Made by a program: the position numbers and the translations under genes. Under the pieces are notes generated by a model that saw only the letters and a list, made by a program, of their open reading frames with translations, had not been told where the DNA came from and made no database searches. From an uncultured Collinsella sp. (GTDB lineage Bacteria; Actinomycetota; Coriobacteriia; Coriobacteriales; Coriobacteriaceae): a DNA stretch of 6,389 bases. The stretch lies in assembly GCA_900552185.1 (NCBI GenBank), contig URYT01000110.1:1-6389 (forward strand), given 5' to 3'. Shown one piece after another: positions 1-5,262 of the stretch. The stretch's first letter is position 1, and each line of letters starts with the position of its first letter.

Positions 1-15
1 GCGAACCTCCAGTCC

Positions 16-32
16 GGACCGCTTCACGGTCC
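16..32. other. Small perfect hairpin near left edge
   Basis: GGACCG (16-21) and CGGTCC (27-32) form a 6-bp perfect stem with the 5-base loop CTTCA. The sequence after it is AACTTTCT, so there is no real T-tract. It could be the remains of a terminator for a gene left of the window. That role is weakly supported. Confidence 0.3.
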
Positions 33-85
33 AACTTTCTGTCCGCACCCCCTTTTTGGCTCGGTGACGGCCTCAAAGTAGGAGA

Positions 86-127
86 TTATCCACGCTCGTT
101 AGTTAAGCGTCCGAAAATCCACACTCG
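86..127 (+). repeat. Imperfect direct repeat, ATCCAC(G/A)CTCG x2
   Basis: ATCCACGCTCG at 88-98 and ATCCACACTCG at 117-127 match at 10 of 11 positions, 29 bp apart. Preceding bases make TTATCCACG (86-94) and AAATCCACA (115-123), which resemble the DnaA box consensus TTATCCACA at 8/9 and 7/9 positions. Two near-matches in a GC-rich genome are not proof of DnaA binding. A regulator site pair or a family of intergenic repeats is equally possible. Confidence 0.35.
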
Positions 128-358
128 CCAAACCTACCAAAAAAGGACGGGTTTATTTTGGCACGTTTCGGTCGGTATCAGGAAGTGTCAGGGACGGGGC
201 GGCGGCAGGACTCGAGAGCGAAAAGAAGTATCGGGTTTGGCGTGCCCGCTTCTGCCCGTCCCGCGCGTGGGCGATACTCGGCTTATCGAACCGCGATGCA
301 AAGGAGATGCTCATCCCACGAGCACTACCGAGAAGGGCTCGCGATTCGAGTCCCCACC

Positions 359-387
359 TTAGCATTCGAACCATTTGGCACTATAAT
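359..387 (+). promoter_or_regulatory. Sigma-70-type promoter for the PTS EIIA gene
   Basis: A perfect -10 hexamer TATAAT lies at 382-387. A -35-like TTAGCA (4 of 6 matches to TTGACA) lies at 359-364, with an optimal 17-bp spacer. Transcription would begin near 394-395, giving a leader of about 42 bases before the ATG at 437. Within that leader GCGCA (400-404) and TGCGC (411-415) could form a small 5-bp hairpin. I see no clear operator. Confidence 0.65.
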
Positions 388-436
388 TACCGTAGGCATG
401 CGCACAACGTTGCGCTTAATCAAGAGGAGAAAACGT

Positions 437-973
437 ATGGGTCTGTTTGATATGTTCAAGAAGAAGGCTGAGCCCGCGGCTGCCGCTGCTCCGGCCTCCA
501 TCTCTGCTTCTGCCGGCGCCGACGTGCTGTGCTCGCCCGTCAAGGGCAAGGTCATCAAGATGGCCGACGTGCCCGATCCCGTCTTTGGTGGCGAGGTTCT
601 GGGCAAGGGCTGTGCCGTGTGGCCCGAGGACGATCTGGTCTACGCTCCCTGCGACGGTAAGGTGACCGTCACCATGGGTCACGCCGTGGGTCTGCAGTCC
701 GATAGCGGCATCGAGGTTCTGGTGCACGTTGGCGTCGATACCGTCAACATGAACGGCGATGGCTTCGAGGGCTTCGTCAAGGCCGACGACGTTGTGAAGG
801 CTGGCCAGCCCATACTCAAGATCGACCGCTCCAAGATCGCCGCTGCCGGTTACAAGGACTGCGTCGTGGTGGCCGTGTCCAACACCGCCGAGTTTGCCGA
901 TGTCGAGCTTACCGTCGAGGCCGACTCCGCCGTCGCCGCCGGTGACGCCATCGTTAAGGTCGTTCGCAAGTAA
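437..973 (+). CDS. crr: PTS glucose-type EIIA component (Crr-like)
   Basis: This is a 178-residue stand-alone IIA protein of the glucose family of the sugar phosphotransferase system. It takes phosphate from HPr and passes it to a membrane IIB/IIC sugar permease, and in many bacteria it also regulates carbon use. The ATG is chosen because AGGAG (425-429) lies 7 bases upstream; the open frame continues further 5' but is not protein-like there. The start MGLFDMFKKK resembles the membrane-binding N-terminal helix of enterobacterial IIAGlc. An Ala/Ser-rich linker follows (about 11-28), then the IIA domain (about 30-178). The phosphorylated histidine is H97 in VLVHVGVDTV, and the supporting histidine is H82 in GHAVGL. 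The gene has its own promoter and terminator, and ptsH and ptsI are not adjacent. The family is certain; which sugar permease it serves is unknown. Confidence 0.93.
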   Translation: MGLFDMFKKKAEPAAAAAPASISASAGADVLCSPVKGKVIKMADVPDPVFGGEVLGKGCAVWPEDDLVYAPCDGKVTVTMGHAVGLQSDSGIEVLVHVGVDTVNMNGDGFEGFVKADDVVKAGQPILKIDRSKIAAAGYKDCVVVAVSNTAEFADVELTVEADSAVAAGDAIVKVVRK

Positions 974-996
974 ACTGCGGCGTCCAAAGGATGTGC

Positions 997-1030
997 AAGG
1001 GTGGTCGGGTTTTCCGGCCACCTTTTTTAT
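997..1030 (+). terminator. Rho-independent terminator after the PTS EIIA gene
   Basis: The stem GGTGGTCGG (1000-1008) pairs with CCGGCCACC (1014-1022), with one G-T wobble and a 5-base GTTTT loop, and runs into six T's (1023-1028) and then ATT. The bases AAG before the stem can also pair with the start of the T-tract. It begins 24 bases after the stop codon, a classic layout, and should separate crr from the lipoprotein gene. Confidence 0.9.
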
Positions 1031-1058
1031 TGCACCGTGGGGAAGCGTTTTATTGCAC
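1025..1058 (+). repeat. Direct repeat TTTTATTGCAC x2, 23-bp spacing
   Basis: The 11-mer TTTTATTGCAC occurs at 1025-1035 and again at 1048-1058. Similarity continues for several bases (CGTGGGG versus GTTGGGC). The first copy overlaps the terminator's T-tract. The 23-bp period is close to two helical turns, so a regulator site is possible, but a small local duplication explains it as well. Confidence 0.45.
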
Positions 1059-1114
1059 GTTGGGCGGGCTTGCAAACCGTTCGGACGCTAAAACGAACCG
1101 ACCACGCCTTCGCG

Positions 1115-1144
1115 TTGCCGAGGGTGTTCATAAGTGGATAGTAT
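1115..1144 (+). promoter_or_regulatory. Candidate promoter for the lipoprotein gene
   Basis: TTGCCG at 1115-1120 (4/6 to TTGACA) and TAGTAT at 1139-1144 (4/6 to TATAAT) are separated by 18 bp. They lie about 65 bp upstream of the start codon. A promoter is expected somewhere here because a strong terminator isolates this gene from crr. The match itself is only moderate. Confidence 0.35.
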
Positions 1145-1209
1145 GGGCTTACTTATTACAACGTGCGCCGTGTCTGGGAAGCACGGTGCCGCTTATTGGG
1201 AGGAACAAC

Positions 1210-1767
1210 ATGAAAAAGAAGCTGCTGCTTGCGCCCCTCATGGCCGTCTTGGTTGCATGCGTGGTCTTGCTTTCCGGTTGCGGAGGCCCTTCGATCGAGG
1301 AACTCATTACCGAGGATCTTACGACTCAGTTTGACGAGGTCAAGAACGGTGGCGACGACTTCCTTTCTGGTCTGGAGGAAGCTTCGGGCGACGAGTTCGA
1401 GCAGCTGGGTATCGATCCCAAGGAGTATGCCAAGACCTATCTCGAGGGCTTTGACTACAAGATCGGCGACGTGACGGTCGACGAGGACAAGGGTGTCGCG
1501 ACCGCCGAGGTCTCCATCACCTGCAAGTCTATGAACAAGATCGTCGAGGACTTCTCCACCCAGTATCAGGAGAAGGTCGCTGCGCTTGACACGGTTCCTT
1601 CCGATGACGAGCTGTACAAGATGGCCGGTCAGGTTATGGTCGATGTGACCAAGGCCGCCGAGCCCAGGAAGACCACGGTTATCTTCAAGTACACCTGCAA
1701 CGACGATGGCGAGTGGTCTGCCGACGACTCCGTCAACTCCGAGATGATGGATGCAATGCTGAGCTAG
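1210..1767 (+). CDS. Secreted lipoprotein of unknown function
   Basis: This encodes a 185-residue lipoprotein. The ATG has a strong Shine-Dalgarno (GGGAGG, 1198-1203) 6 bases upstream, and the upstream in-frame extension is not protein-like. The signal peptide is clear: a basic start (MKKK), a hydrophobic core (about 5-21) and a lipobox LSGC with lipidated Cys24. The mature part is acidic (many D/E) and probably alpha+beta. A helical segment (about 28-80) precedes a strand-like repeat, DVTVDEDKGVATAEVSITCK (87-106), then a helix (107-148) and a final strand pair (about 154-171). Cys105 and Cys163 are the only other cysteines and could form a disulphide. The layout resembles small DUF-type lipoproteins with an NTF2-like or DUF5105-like fold, common in Gram-positive anaerobes. 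That is a guess from pattern, not a recognised family. It should be anchored on the outer face of the membrane. Confidence 0.85.
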   Translation: MKKKLLLAPLMAVLVACVVLLSGCGGPSIEELITEDLTTQFDEVKNGGDDFLSGLEEASGDEFEQLGIDPKEYAKTYLEGFDYKIGDVTVDEDKGVATAEVSITCKSMNKIVEDFSTQYQEKVAALDTVPSDDELYKMAGQVMVDVTKAAEPRKTTVIFKYTCNDDGEWSADDSVNSEMMDAMLS

Positions 1768-1785
1768 GGGGTTACGCGGTAGTTC

Positions 1786-1813
1786 GTTACGGCGTTTTAC
1801 CAAACGCCGTAAC
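1786..1813 (+). terminator. Strong hairpin downstream of the lipoprotein gene
   Basis: GTTACGGCGTTT (1786-1797) and AAACGCCGTAAC (1802-1813) form a perfect 12-bp stem with the 4-base loop TACC, 18 bases after the stop codon. No T-tract follows in either direction, so it is not a canonical intrinsic terminator. It may still pause polymerase, or protect the 3' end of the message once transcription stops at the larger palindrome just downstream. Confidence 0.5.
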
Positions 1814-1826
1814 TGCTCGACGCTGC

Positions 1827-1925
1827 AAACGCCCCTAAGCGGCAATCTGACGTTCAATTTCAAGGGCGCGACCAGAAGGTCAGCGCCCTTTCATTTCACG
1901 TCACCTTGCTCGCTTAGGGGCGTTT
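1827..1925. repeat. ~99-bp imperfect palindrome with ~48-base arms
   Basis: The outer 15 bp pair perfectly: 1827-1841 (AAACGCCCCTAAGCG) with 1911-1925. Inner pairing includes a GCAA block, a TGACGT block, then AAGGGCGC (1862-1869) with GCGCCCTT (1883-1890), and GACC/GGTC around the AGAA tetraloop at 1874-1877. Only a few mismatches and single-base bulges interrupt the stem. The element sits between convergent genes, which fits a two-way terminator. A non-autonomous MITE-like element is an alternative. I see no flanking target-site duplication that I can trust. Confidence 0.7.
1862..1896 (+). terminator. Probable terminator at the core of the palindrome
   Basis: AAGGGCGC-GACC, loop AGAA, GGTC-A-GCGCCCTT (one bulged A at 1882) is a compact 12-bp GC-rich hairpin followed by TCATTT. 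For plus-strand transcription from the lipoprotein gene this is the best intrinsic-terminator candidate in the spacer, although the T-tract is interrupted. The same stem could act weakly on the minus strand. Confidence 0.5.
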
Positions 1926-1973
1926 TCGCTGTCCGTTCTCTACCTGCGGCGTTGCCATGGTGGTCATTGGGGC

Positions 1974-2022
1974 GGCACTTGGGGACGTTCCTTTTCTGCC
2001 GGCAGTTGGGGACATTCCTTGT
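1974..2022 (+). repeat. Two tandem copies of a GGCA-TTGGGGAC-TTCCTT motif
   Basis: The copies at 1974-1995 and 2001-2022 are 22 bp each with a 27-bp period and differ at only four positions. The core is TTGGGGAC(G/A)TTCCTT. I recall similar GGGGAC-TTCC units as scattered intergenic repeats in Coriobacteriia and Clostridia, sometimes near REP-type (Y1, RAYT) transposases. That is memory, not a search result. No transposase gene is present in the window. Confidence 0.6.
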
Positions 2023-2044
2023 GCTAGCGTTGCATCGAGTGCTT

Positions 2045-2216
2045 GGGAAACCGCGACCCGGTTTTTGGCCGAATAGTGGGTCGCATTTTCCGGATGGGGT
2101 GGGTTACGGAAAGTGCGACCCGGAATATTACTCTGAAACGGGATGCGGTTTCCCTGATGTGCCTCAAACGGAAAGCGCATCCCATTCCGGAGCTCCAAAA
2201 CGGGATGCGCTTTCCG
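2045..2216. repeat. Array of six alternating 15-bp inverted repeats
   Basis: Six copies of GGGWYGC-(2 nt)-TTTCCS lie at 2045-2059 (-), 2078-2092 (+), 2107-2121 (-), 2140-2154 (+), 2169-2183 (-) and 2202-2216 (+). Orientation alternates without exception, and the start-to-start steps are 33, 29, 33, 29 and 33 bp, giving a 62-bp dyad unit. Copies 5 and 6 are perfectly complementary, and copies 2 and 3 pair with one G-T wobble. The first three read GGGTCGC and the last three GGGATGC. It resembles a REP/BIME-type intergenic element between converging genes and has no coding content. Confidence 0.8.
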
Positions 2217-2257
2217 CGCGGAAGAATTGCCGCAGCTGCGTTAAGCAGTGTCGCTCG

Positions 2258-2926
2258 TTACTCGCCCAGCACCAGCGCCGCGAGCTCTGCCTGGGTGTCC
2301 ACCACGTAGTCGGCGCCGGTGGCTTCCAGCTCTGCGCGGCCGCGGAAGCCCCAGCTGACGCCCGCGCTCTTAAGGCCGGCGTTGTGGCCGGTCAGGATAT
2401 CGACATTGGAATCGCCCACATAGAGCGTGGTCGACGGATCGGCGCCCAGCTCTTCCATCACATGCAGCGTAACAGGCGCCTCGGGCTTGGGGGGAAACGC
2501 ATCGACGCGGCCCTGTACCAGCGCAAAGCGCTCGGAACCAAAATACTTCTCGATAAGCGGAGCCGCCGAGACGTGGTCCTTGTTAGTGAGCACGGCAAGC
2601 TGCACGCCCGCCGCGTGCAGGCGGTCGAGCATCTCGATCGTGCCGGCATAGGGGGCGGTGTGGTCCTCCTTGTGCTCGCCGTAGTAAGCCCTAAACTCGG
2701 CAAGCGTTTGCTCAAACATACGGCTGTCGCCCGCATACTCGGCAGGCATAAAGCGTTCGACCAGCTTGAGCATGCCGTTTCCCACCTTGTAGCGGTACTC
2801 GTCTACGGCAAACGTGGGCCAGCCGTGCATCTCGCAGGTATGGTTGCCGGCGGCCGCCAGGTCCTCGAGCGTGTTGAGGATGGTGCCGTCCAGGTCAAAG
2901 ATCACATGGGAAAAAGCTGCTGCCAT
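2258..2926 (-). CDS. HAD-family phosphatase, phosphoglycolate phosphatase type
   Basis: This is a 222-residue cytosolic hydrolase of the haloacid dehalogenase superfamily, Gph/PGP-like subgroup. It probably removes phosphate from a small metabolite such as 2-phosphoglycolate. All four HAD motifs are present: DLDGT with nucleophile D11 and acid/base D13, T114 in VLTNK, K147 in PPKP, and GDSNVD with D172 and D176. A helical cap domain spans about 17-90. I start at 2926 because GGGAG (complement at 2932-2936) sits 5 bases upstream; an in-frame ATG at 2941 would add MTGAF but has a poorer site. It follows hypE on the same strand after about 100 bp with no clear terminator between, so read-through from the hyp genes is possible. 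The exact substrate is unknown, and pyrophosphatase (PpaX-like) or sugar-phosphatase activity is not excluded. Confidence 0.87.
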   Translation of the reverse strand: MAAAFSHVIFDLDGTILNTLEDLAAAGNHTCEMHGWPTFAVDEYRYKVGNGMLKLVERFMPAEYAGDSRMFEQTLAEFRAYYGEHKEDHTAPYAGTIEMLDRLHAAGVQLAVLTNKDHVSAAPLIEKYFGSERFALVQGRVDAFPPKPEAPVTLHVMEELGADPSTTLYVGDSNVDILTGHNAGLKSAGVSWGFRGRAELEATGADYVVDTQAELAALVLGE

Positions 2927-2945
2927 GAAAGCTCCCGTCATTGGG

Positions 2946-2996
2946 TTCCAAAACGCACCCCATGATACTGGGCATGCGTGCCGGGCATGTTTGGAA
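2946..2996 (-). other. Possible stem-loop in the hypE-phosphatase interval
   Basis: TTCCAAA (2946-2952) and TTTGGAA (2990-2996) are perfectly complementary. Inside them ACGCA (2953-2957) can pair with TGCGT (2975-2979), and CCC (2958-2960) with GGG (2970-2972). On the minus strand this would be a bulged leader hairpin ending about 20 bases before the phosphatase start. There is no T-tract, so it looks like leader structure rather than a terminator. Short stems like this can arise by chance. Confidence 0.35.
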
Positions 2997-3030
2997 TCTG
3001 AATATCTTTAATAGCCCTGAGTCTTTGTTG

Positions 3031-4065
3031 TTAGCAAATTCTCGGCAGCTGCTCTCCTACGAGCATGTCGAGGATGCGAGTCGATCCCCAGCCGGTGCGC
3101 ACGCGCACGGCGGGACGTGCGCCCTCGGCAAGCGGCAGCACGCGACCGATGACGGCGGCATTCTCGCCGTAGCGAGCAGCGCGCATGGCGCTCAGCGCGG
3201 CATCGGCTTGCTCGGCCGGCACGACGGCAACCATCTTCCCCTCGTTTGCCACCTGCAGCACATCGTAGCCGAGCATCTCGCAGGCAGCCTGCACGTCGGG
3301 ACGCACGGGCACGGCATCCTCGTCGACCTCCATGGCAACATTGCTGGCCTGGGCAAACTCGTTGAGTGTGGACGCCAGGCCACCGCGCGTGGGGTCGCGA
3401 AAGCAGCGTGTGTCGGGTGCCGCGGCAAGCACATCGGCAATCAGGTGGTTGAGCGGCGCGGCGTCGCTTTCGATCGTGCTCGAAAACGCCAGGCCCTCGC
3501 GTTGGCTCATGATGGCGATGCCGTGGTCGCCCAGCGTACCCGATACCAGAATGACATCGCCGGGCTGGCAGTTGACACCGCTGAGCGCCACGCCCGTGGG
3601 AACCTCGCCCACGCCGGCGGTATTGATATAGACGCCGTCGGCCCCGCCGCGCTCGACCACCTTGGTGTCGCCCGTGATTATGGACACGCCCGCCTCACGC
3701 GCCGTCTCGGCCATCGTCTGCACAATCTGGCGGAGCTTATCCATGGGATAGCCCTCTTCGAGGATAAATCCGCACGACAGGTAGCGCACGTTGGCGCCTG
3801 AGGTCGCGACGTCGTTGACGGTTCCGCACACGGCAAGGCGTCCGATGTTGCCACCGGGGAAGAACTGCGGCGAGACCACAAAGCTGTCGGTCGACATGGC
3901 GATGCGCCCGCTCGCGGGCAGCGCGGCGACGCCGGCATCGTTGCCCTCGAGCAGCTCGGGCGACCCAAAGGCATCCAAAAAGACCTCGTCGATGATGCGT
4001 TTCATCATCTGGCCGCCGGAGCCGTGACCCAGCAGGACGGTGCTATCGGTAACGCTATGGGACAT
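3031..4065 (-). CDS. hypE: [NiFe]-hydrogenase maturation protein HypE
   Basis: HypE takes a carbamoyl group from HypF onto its C-terminal cysteine and dehydrates it with ATP to a protein thiocyanate. This is the source of the two cyanide ligands of the hydrogenase iron. The 344-residue length is normal for the family. It has the PurM/AIR-synthase-like architecture: the glycine-rich start LLGHGSGGQMM (11-21), a TDSFVVSPQFFPGG segment (59-72) with the metal/ATP-binding aspartate, TVNDVATSGA (82-91), GDTKVVERG (132-140), and FRDPTRGGLASTLNE (222-236). It ends in PRIC, so the acceptor is Cys344 and the protein should be active. The ATG at 4065 has GGAG (complement 4074-4077) 8 bases upstream. It lies 84 bp after hypD, a longer gap than hypC-hypD, with its own possible -10 element. 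Confidence 0.96.
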   Translation of the reverse strand: MSHSVTDSTVLLGHGSGGQMMKRIIDEVFLDAFGSPELLEGNDAGVAALPASGRIAMSTDSFVVSPQFFPGGNIGRLAVCGTVNDVATSGANVRYLSCGFILEEGYPMDKLRQIVQTMAETAREAGVSIITGDTKVVERGGADGVYINTAGVGEVPTGVALSGVNCQPGDVILVSGTLGDHGIAIMSQREGLAFSSTIESDAAPLNHLIADVLAAAPDTRCFRDPTRGGLASTLNEFAQASNVAMEVDEDAVPVRPDVQAACEMLGYDVLQVANEGKMVAVVPAEQADAALSAMRAARYGENAAVIGRVLPLAEGARPAVRVRTGWGSTRILDMLVGEQLPRIC

Positions 4066-4090
4066 ATCGAAAACTCCAATCGTGGGTGGA

Positions 4091-4119
4091 ATTATATGGG
4101 TGAGGCTCAGCGTCGACCG
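4091..4119 (-). promoter_or_regulatory. Possible internal promoter for hypE
   Basis: A perfect minus-strand -10 hexamer TATAAT lies at 4096-4091 in the hypD-hypE gap. A start about seven bases later would keep the hypE ribosome binding site. The -35 region (around 4114-4119, CGGTCG on the minus strand) matches poorly at every spacing from 16 to 19. It may be a weak or activator-dependent promoter, or chance. Confidence 0.35.
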
Positions 4120-4147
4120 GTCCGCCGTCCGTTAGAACGGCGGAACC
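4119..4147 (-). other. Intercistronic hairpin between hypD and hypE
   Basis: CCGCCGT (4122-4128) pairs with ACGGCGG (4137-4143). The flanking GGT (4119-4121) and ACC (4145-4147) extend the stem across one bulged base. A tighter alternative, CCGT/ACGG (4129-4132 with 4137-4140), competes with it. It starts just past the hypD stop and lacks a T-tract on the minus strand. It is more likely an mRNA-processing or partial-attenuation element than a full terminator. Confidence 0.45.
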
Positions 4148-4149
4148 AA

Positions 4150-5262
4150 TTAGCCTCGGTAGCGGAAATATGCTGCGCAGCTGCCCTCGGAGCTCACCAT
4201 GCACGGTCCGACGGGGTGCTCGGGCGTGCAGGTGCGGCCAAAGAGCGGACAGCTGCTCGGCGTAATGGCCCCGCGCAGCACGTCGCCACAGCGGCATCCA
4301 CGCGGCTCGACCGTCGCCTCAACGGGCACGTCAAAGCGAGCGCGGGCATCAAAGCGCGAGAACTCGGGGCGGATAGAAAGGCCCGAGTTGGCAATCGGCC
4401 CCAGCCCGCGCCACGTGGTGTCGCATGGCTCAAACACCTGCTCGACCAGCTGGCGCGCCACGGGGTTGCCGTCTGCATTGACGCCGCGGCGGTAGGCGTT
4501 GTCGATCGCAGGCCTGCCCTCGACAACCATCTGGACCAGCATGCAGATGCCCTGCAGGATATCGACCGGTTCGAATCCCGTGACCACGCCCGGGGTATTG
4601 AACTCGTCGACCAAAAAGCTAAAGGGCGCCAAGCCCGTGATGGTGGCGACGTGGCCCGGCAGGATGAAGCCGTCGATGGCGGTCTCGGGATCGTTGGCGA
4701 TGGCGCGCAACGCCGGCGGCGTGGTCTTGTGGGCGCAATAGACCGAAAAGTTCAAAAGCCCGCGTGCCTCGGCCTCCAAGATGGCGGCGGCGATGGTGGG
4801 TGTCGTGGTCTCAAAGCCCACGCCCATAAAAATGACCGGACGATCGGGGTTTTGCTCGGCAATGTCGAGCGCGTCGAGCGGGGAGTAGACGATGCGGATG
4901 TCGCGCCCTGCCGCCTTTTGCGCGGCAAGCGAGGTGGACGATCCGGGCACGCGCATCATGTCGCCAAAGGTGGTGATGATGGCGCCGTCTATGTTGGCGA
5001 GCGCGATCGCGTGGTCGATGTCGCGGTTGGCGGTAACGCAGACGGGACAGCCCGGGCCGCTCAGCAGCTTGAGCCCGACCGGCATAATGGAGCGAAAGCC
5101 ATAGCGGCCGATGCTCACGGTGTGCGTGCCGCAGACTTCCATAAGGTTGATGGTGCGGTCGCCGACGAGTTCATGGATGCGTTCGATGAGCTCGCGGGCC
5201 AGCTTGGGATCGCGGAATGCCGAGAAATCGATACCGGAGCGCGCCGGCTGCTCGGGCGCCAC
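4150..5262 (-). CDS. hypD: [NiFe]-hydrogenase maturation protein HypD
   Basis: HypD is the iron-sulphur scaffold that, with HypC, holds the iron while cyanide from HypE and a CO ligand are attached. At 370 residues it is full length. Hallmarks seen are MEVCGTHT (41-48, C44), GPGCPVC (69-75, the redox-active pair C72/C75), GFETTTP (149-155) and LPGHV (201-205). The C-terminal [4Fe-4S] region has C323, C325, C338, C345, C354 and C362, ending in a GPCMVSSEGSC motif. The start codon is GTG at 5262. I accept it because GGAGG (complement 5270-5274) lies 7 bases upstream and the next ATG is inside the conserved MEVCGTHT motif. The GTG shares its first G with the hypC TAG stop, so the two genes are translationally coupled. 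Confidence 0.96.
   Translation of the reverse strand: MAPEQPARSGIDFSAFRDPKLARELIERIHELVGDRTINLMEVCGTHTVSIGRYGFRSIMPVGLKLLSGPGCPVCVTANRDIDHAIALANIDGAIITTFGDMMRVPGSSTSLAAQKAAGRDIRIVYSPLDALDIAEQNPDRPVIFMGVGFETTTPTIAAAILEAEARGLLNFSVYCAHKTTPPALRAIANDPETAIDGFILPGHVATITGLAPFSFLVDEFNTPGVVTGFEPVDILQGICMLVQMVVEGRPAIDNAYRRGVNADGNPVARQLVEQVFEPCDTTWRGLGPIANSGLSIRPEFSRFDARARFDVPVEATVEPRGCRCGDVLRGAITPSSCPLFGRTCTPEHPVGPCMVSSEGSCAAYFRYRG

Larger units (their letters stand above)
1..358. other. Left-edge region with no supportable gene
   Basis: I see no credible coding sequence here. Open frames on both strands have arginine/serine-rich, low-complexity translations without a recognisable domain or a well-placed ribosome binding site. 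The region does hold a small hairpin (16-32), a pair of imperfect direct repeats (86-127) and a weak inverted repeat CCAAAA/TTTTGG (137-142 and 156-161). It is probably the intergenic region between an unseen upstream gene and the PTS gene. A diverged small RNA or a short leader cannot be excluded. Confidence 0.5.

Noticed and set aside
335..366. tRNA-like T-loop (GATTCGAGTCCCC)
   Set aside because: The five bases on either side of the TTCGAGT loop do not pair, and no acceptor-stem partner or anticodon arm can be fitted upstream.
158..436. N-terminal extension of the PTS EIIA frame upstream of 437
   Set aside because: The frame is open but its Arg/Ser-rich translation has no homology to IIA proteins. 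A full promoter (359-387) and a Shine-Dalgarno (425-429) both support the ATG at 437.
437..973. A novel variant of the PTS EIIA active site
   Set aside because: Both catalytic histidines and the surrounding motif are normal. NMNG in place of ELKG after the active site is ordinary family variation.
2045..2216. CRISPR array
   Set aside because: The repeats alternate in orientation, are only 15 bp and diverged, and alternate between 18- and 14-bp gaps. Spacers of CRISPR length and cas genes are absent.
2927..2941. Upstream ATG at 2941 as the phosphatase start
   Set aside because: It has only a weak GGAA four bases upstream, whereas the ATG at 2926 has GGGAG at a suitable 5-base distance and gives the typical short lead into the DLDGT motif. 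It cannot be fully excluded.
2941..3801. Plus-strand open frame opposite hypE
   Set aside because: It is a shadow of the well-conserved hypE gene, with an H/G/A/R-rich translation and no ribosome binding site that distinguishes it.
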